From: an uncultured Porphyromonas sp.
GTDB lineage: Bacteria > Bacteroidota > Bacteroidia > Bacteroidales > Porphyromonadaceae
Assembly: GCF_938023125.1 (NCBI RefSeq)
Contig: NZ_CALHDW010000017.1
Span: 291,356-355,355 of the forward strand
Direction: 5' to 3'
Length of the DNA: 64,000 bases
Shown: piece by piece, positions 61,839-64,000 of the stretch
Position numbering within the stretch: the first letter of the stretch is position 1
How the letters are laid out: every line of letters begins with the position of its first letter
Position numbers and translations under genes: made by a program
Notes under the pieces: model-generated
The model's input: only the letters and a program-made list of their open reading frames with translations
The model's database searches: none
Told to the model about the DNA's origin: nothing

Positions 61839-62534
61839 TTAAAGGTCTACTGATTTAGGATCGATCTTGATACCAGCACTCATCGTGCTAGAGATATGAA
61901 TGCTCTTGAGATAGGTGCCCTTAGCGGAGGATGGCTTGAGACGAATGATCGTATTGATAAACTCGCGTGCATTCTCCTTAATCTGTTCGGGGGTGAAAGA
62001 CACCTTACCTACAGAGGTATGAATGATGCCGCTCTTGTCTACCTTGAAATCGATCTTCCCTGCCTTCACTTCGCGTACAGCATTACCAACCTCGTTTGTT
62101 ACTGTACCACTCTTAGGGTTTGGCATCAAACCGCGGGGACCAAGTACACGACCGAGAGCACCAATCTTACCCATTACAGAGGGCATTGTGATGATCACGT
62201 CGATGTCTGTCCAGCCACCCTTGATCTTATCAATATATTCATCGAGTCCAACATAGTCAGCCCCAGCAGCTTGTGCTTCGGCTTCCTTGTCGGGTGTACA
62301 CAACGCTAGAACGCGTACTTCCTTACCGGTACCATGAGGGAGAGTTACCACCCCACGTACCATTTGATTAGCCTTACGAGGATCTACACCAAGACGAATA
62401 TCAATGTCTACAGAGGCATTGAACTTCGTGAAAGTGATCTCCTTAACCAATGATGAAGCTTCATCAAGGGTATAGAGCTTCCCGGGTTCAATCTTCTCGG
62501 CAGCCAACTTTTGCTTTTTGCTTAGTTTACTCAT
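61839..62534 (-). CDS. rplA: 50S ribosomal protein L1
   Basis: A 231-residue two-domain RNA-binding protein, with KFNASVDIDIRLGVDPRKANQMVRG, ADYVGLDEYIDKI and GPRGLMPNPKSGTVT as landmarks. It binds 23S rRNA at the E-site stalk and in many bacteria represses its own operon. It lies 16 bp after rplK. Confidence 0.97.
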   Translation of the reverse strand: MSKLSKKQKLAAEKIEPGKLYTLDEASSLVKEITFTKFNASVDIDIRLGVDPRKANQMVRGVVTLPHGTGKEVRVLALCTPDKEAEAQAAGADYVGLDEYIDKIKGGWTDIDVIITMPSVMGKIGALGRVLGPRGLMPNPKSGTVTNEVGNAVREVKAGKIDFKVDKSGIIHTSVGKVSFTPEQIKENAREFINTIIRLKPSSAKGTYLKSIHISSTMSAGIKIDPKSVDL

Positions 62535-62550
62535 GTCTTACAATTGAATC

Positions 62551-62994
62551 TTATAGTTGTTCGGGAAAATCACCTTTGATAGCAATACCCATACTGCGAG
62601 CCGTACCGGCAACCATACGCATGGCAGCCTCAATAGAGAAGCAGTTTAGGTCTGTCATCTTGTCTTGGGCTATCGTCTTAACCTGCTCCCAAGTGATCTC
62701 AGCCACCTTGTTTCGGTTAGGCTCTGCACTACCCGTCTTAGCCTTAGAGACTTCGAGGAGTTGTATAGCCACGGGAGGAGTCTTAACGATAAAGTCGAAA
62801 GACTTGTCGGCATAGTAAGTAATTACTACAGGGAGTACCTTGCCGGCCTTGTCTTGCGTTCTGGCATTGAATTGCTTACAAAACTCCATGATGTTAATCC
62901 CCTTGGCACCAAGTGCTGGCCCAACAGGAGGTGAAGGATTTGCAGCCCCACCTTTAATTTGCAATTTGATTTGTCCTGCAATTTCTTTTGCCAT
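62551..62994 (-). CDS. rplK: 50S ribosomal protein L11
   Basis: A 147-residue protein. The N-terminal GQIKLQIKGGAANPSPPVGPALG and INIMEFCKQFNARTQ blocks and the C-terminal RNA-binding domain with KMTDLNCFSIEAAMRMVAGTARSMG are diagnostic. It forms part of the GTPase-associated centre. It starts 114 bp after nusG. Confidence 0.97.
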   Translation of the reverse strand: MAKEIAGQIKLQIKGGAANPSPPVGPALGAKGINIMEFCKQFNARTQDKAGKVLPVVITYYADKSFDFIVKTPPVAIQLLEVSKAKTGSAEPNRNKVAEITWEQVKTIAQDKMTDLNCFSIEAAMRMVAGTARSMGIAIKGDFPEQL

Positions 62995-63108
62995 TGTCTT
63001 AATGTCTTATCTATGAATAAAACAGTTTTGCACGCATTGCTAGTGATTCTATCTCCTTGTTGGAAGCTCAAGGTCAATAGACTCTAGAGAGCAAATACTC
63101 GTAACAGA

Positions 63109-63663
63109 TTACTCTTTTTCAACTTGTGCGTAGCCAAGCTCTAGTGGAGTCTTTCTTCCGAAAATCTTCACCATCACCTTGAGCTTTTTCTTTTCTGATA
63201 GTATTTCTTCTATCGTAGCAGAGAAGCCTACGAAGGCTCCATCTATGATCTTCACGCTCTCTCCAAGCACGAACTGCATATCCACAACATCGGGACCTTC
63301 GTTCGTCGTATCCACCTCATGGAGAAGTTTCTCCACTTCGGCCAAGCTGAGAGGGCTAGGATTGTCGTTGCCAAGGAAGCCAATAACGTCGGGCAAGTCA
63401 CGGAGGGCATTGATAAGCAACTGACTCATCATGCACTCAATAAGTACATAACCGGAGAGATAAGGACGCTCAATAACAACCTTTTTGGTCTTACGCTGCG
63501 TCATCACCTTCTCGGTTGGCACTACAACCCGAAACACTCTCTGAGAAATGACAGAAGACTCAGTAAGAGACATCTCGCGCTCGATAGTCTCCTTCACCTT
63601 CTTCTCTTTTCCAGATATAGCCCGAAGCACATAAAAGCGCTTCTCGTTACTCTCTTCAATCAT
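63109..63663 (-). CDS. nusG: Transcription termination/antitermination factor NusG
   Basis: A 184-residue protein with the NGN domain (FYVLRAISGKEKKVKETIER at 11-30, PYLSGYVLIE near 68-77) and a C-terminal KOW domain (GESVKIIDGAFVGFSATIEEI near 129-149). It couples RNA polymerase with ribosomes or Rho. It lies 55 bp after secE. Confidence 0.95.
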   Translation of the reverse strand: MIEESNEKRFYVLRAISGKEKKVKETIEREMSLTESSVISQRVFRVVVPTEKVMTQRKTKKVVIERPYLSGYVLIECMMSQLLINALRDLPDVIGFLGNDNPSPLSLAEVEKLLHEVDTTNEGPDVVDMQFVLGESVKIIDGAFVGFSATIEEILSEKKKLKVMVKIFGRKTPLELGYAQVEKE

Positions 63664-63718
63664 ACAACAATAAACTTACACAGCACGGATGCTCTGCCTT
63701 ATCGCTTTTATCTATGGA

Positions 63719-63922
63719 TTAGATAATCAACTTGTAGATTTGTTCCATCCCAAAGTTGAATACCGTATCAACAGCAAAGATACATATAGCAATAATCACG
63801 GAGGCGATCATAACCACCACCGCACTGTTCGTCAGTTCACTTCTGGTAGGCCAAGACACTTTGTGTACCAATTCATTGTAAGAATCTTTGAAGGCCTTTC
63901 CGATCTTGCTAAAAAACTTCAT
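63719..63922 (-). CDS. secE: Preprotein translocase subunit SecE
   Basis: A 67-residue single-helix form. The amphipathic N-terminus (IGKAFKDSYNELVHKVSWPTRSEL, with the conserved VSWPTR motif) precedes a transmembrane helix at about 35-58. It stabilises SecY in the inner membrane. Position between tRNA-Trp and nusG is the conserved arrangement. Confidence 0.95.
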   Translation of the reverse strand: MKFFSKIGKAFKDSYNELVHKVSWPTRSELTNSAVVVMIASVIIAICIFAVDTVFNFGMEQIYKLII

Positions 63923-63937
63923 ATACTACGATATTAG

Positions 63938-64000
63938 CACGGGTTGAGAGGCTCGAACTCCCGACACCTGGTTTTGGAGACCAGTGCTCTACCAACTGAG
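63938..64000 (-). tRNA. tRNA-Trp (anticodon CCA), 5' end cut by the window edge
   Basis: On the minus strand the D-arm (CTCAGTTGGTAGAG), the anticodon loop CTCCAAA (anticodon CCA), the T-arm with GTTCGAGCC and the acceptor 3' half AACCCGT with discriminator G are visible. The first bases of the acceptor stem lie beyond base 64000. CCA is not encoded. Confidence 0.93.

Overview
The window is a chromosomal segment of a Bacteroidales bacterium, most likely Porphyromonas or a close relative. The reasons are: -7 boxes of the Bacteroidetes form TAnnTTTG, in three cases with a TTG 19-20 bp upstream; few Shine-Dalgarno sequences; secreted proteins ending in type IX secretion (T9SS) sorting domains; and family-typical gene sets (yajC-ybbR-coaE, pdxJ-exbB-exbD-tonB, DUF4301, NamZ/DUF1343, biotin synthase). 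Species cannot be fixed from sequence reading alone.

Left part (1-17.7 kb, + strand): the 3' part of dnaX, a secreted C1-family cysteine peptidase, a VanW-family protein, a DUF4301 protein, an M24B aminopeptidase, a gamma-carbonic-anhydrase-like protein, a fructose-6-phosphate-aldolase-type transaldolase and a NamZ-type muramidase. These lead into a tightly packed cobalamin cluster: a CobJ-CobH fusion, CobL, CbiA, a PduO-type adenosyltransferase, CobQ, CobD and CbiB. It covers the middle and late part of B12 synthesis. The other corrin-ring enzymes and the nucleotide-loop genes must lie elsewhere if the pathway is complete.

Middle part (17.9-38.9 kb, mostly - strand): a TM2 protein, tRNA-Asn, YifB/ComM, a thioredoxin-like lipoprotein, CoaE, YbbR, YajC, BioB, a DJ-1 family protein, the TonB-ExbD-ExbB energy-transduction set with PdxJ, and divergent NAD kinase with a large transglutaminase-like lipoprotein. 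Then come a GT2 glycosyltransferase, TyrS, a methyltransferase and a pair of ABC exporter-fold half-transporters behind a well-formed promoter.

Accessory part (39.3-52.1 kb): first, three consecutive lipoproteins that share an unnamed C-terminal domain, two of them with bacterial Ig-like domains and one also with leucine-rich repeats. Second, three tandem paralogous T9SS-secreted proteins with 4, 3 and 5 copies of an InlB-B-like repeat. Each paralog has its own promoter, and all three promoters carry the same extra motif at exactly the same distance from the -7 box. The spacers also hold a dispersed repeat of about 117 bp, two closely similar terminators and large leader hairpins. This is the region most likely to hold undescribed biology.

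Right part (52.5-64 kb, - strand): the conserved order tRNA-Trp, secE, nusG, rplK, rplA, rplJ, rplL, rpoB, rpoC, with the tRNA cut by the window edge.
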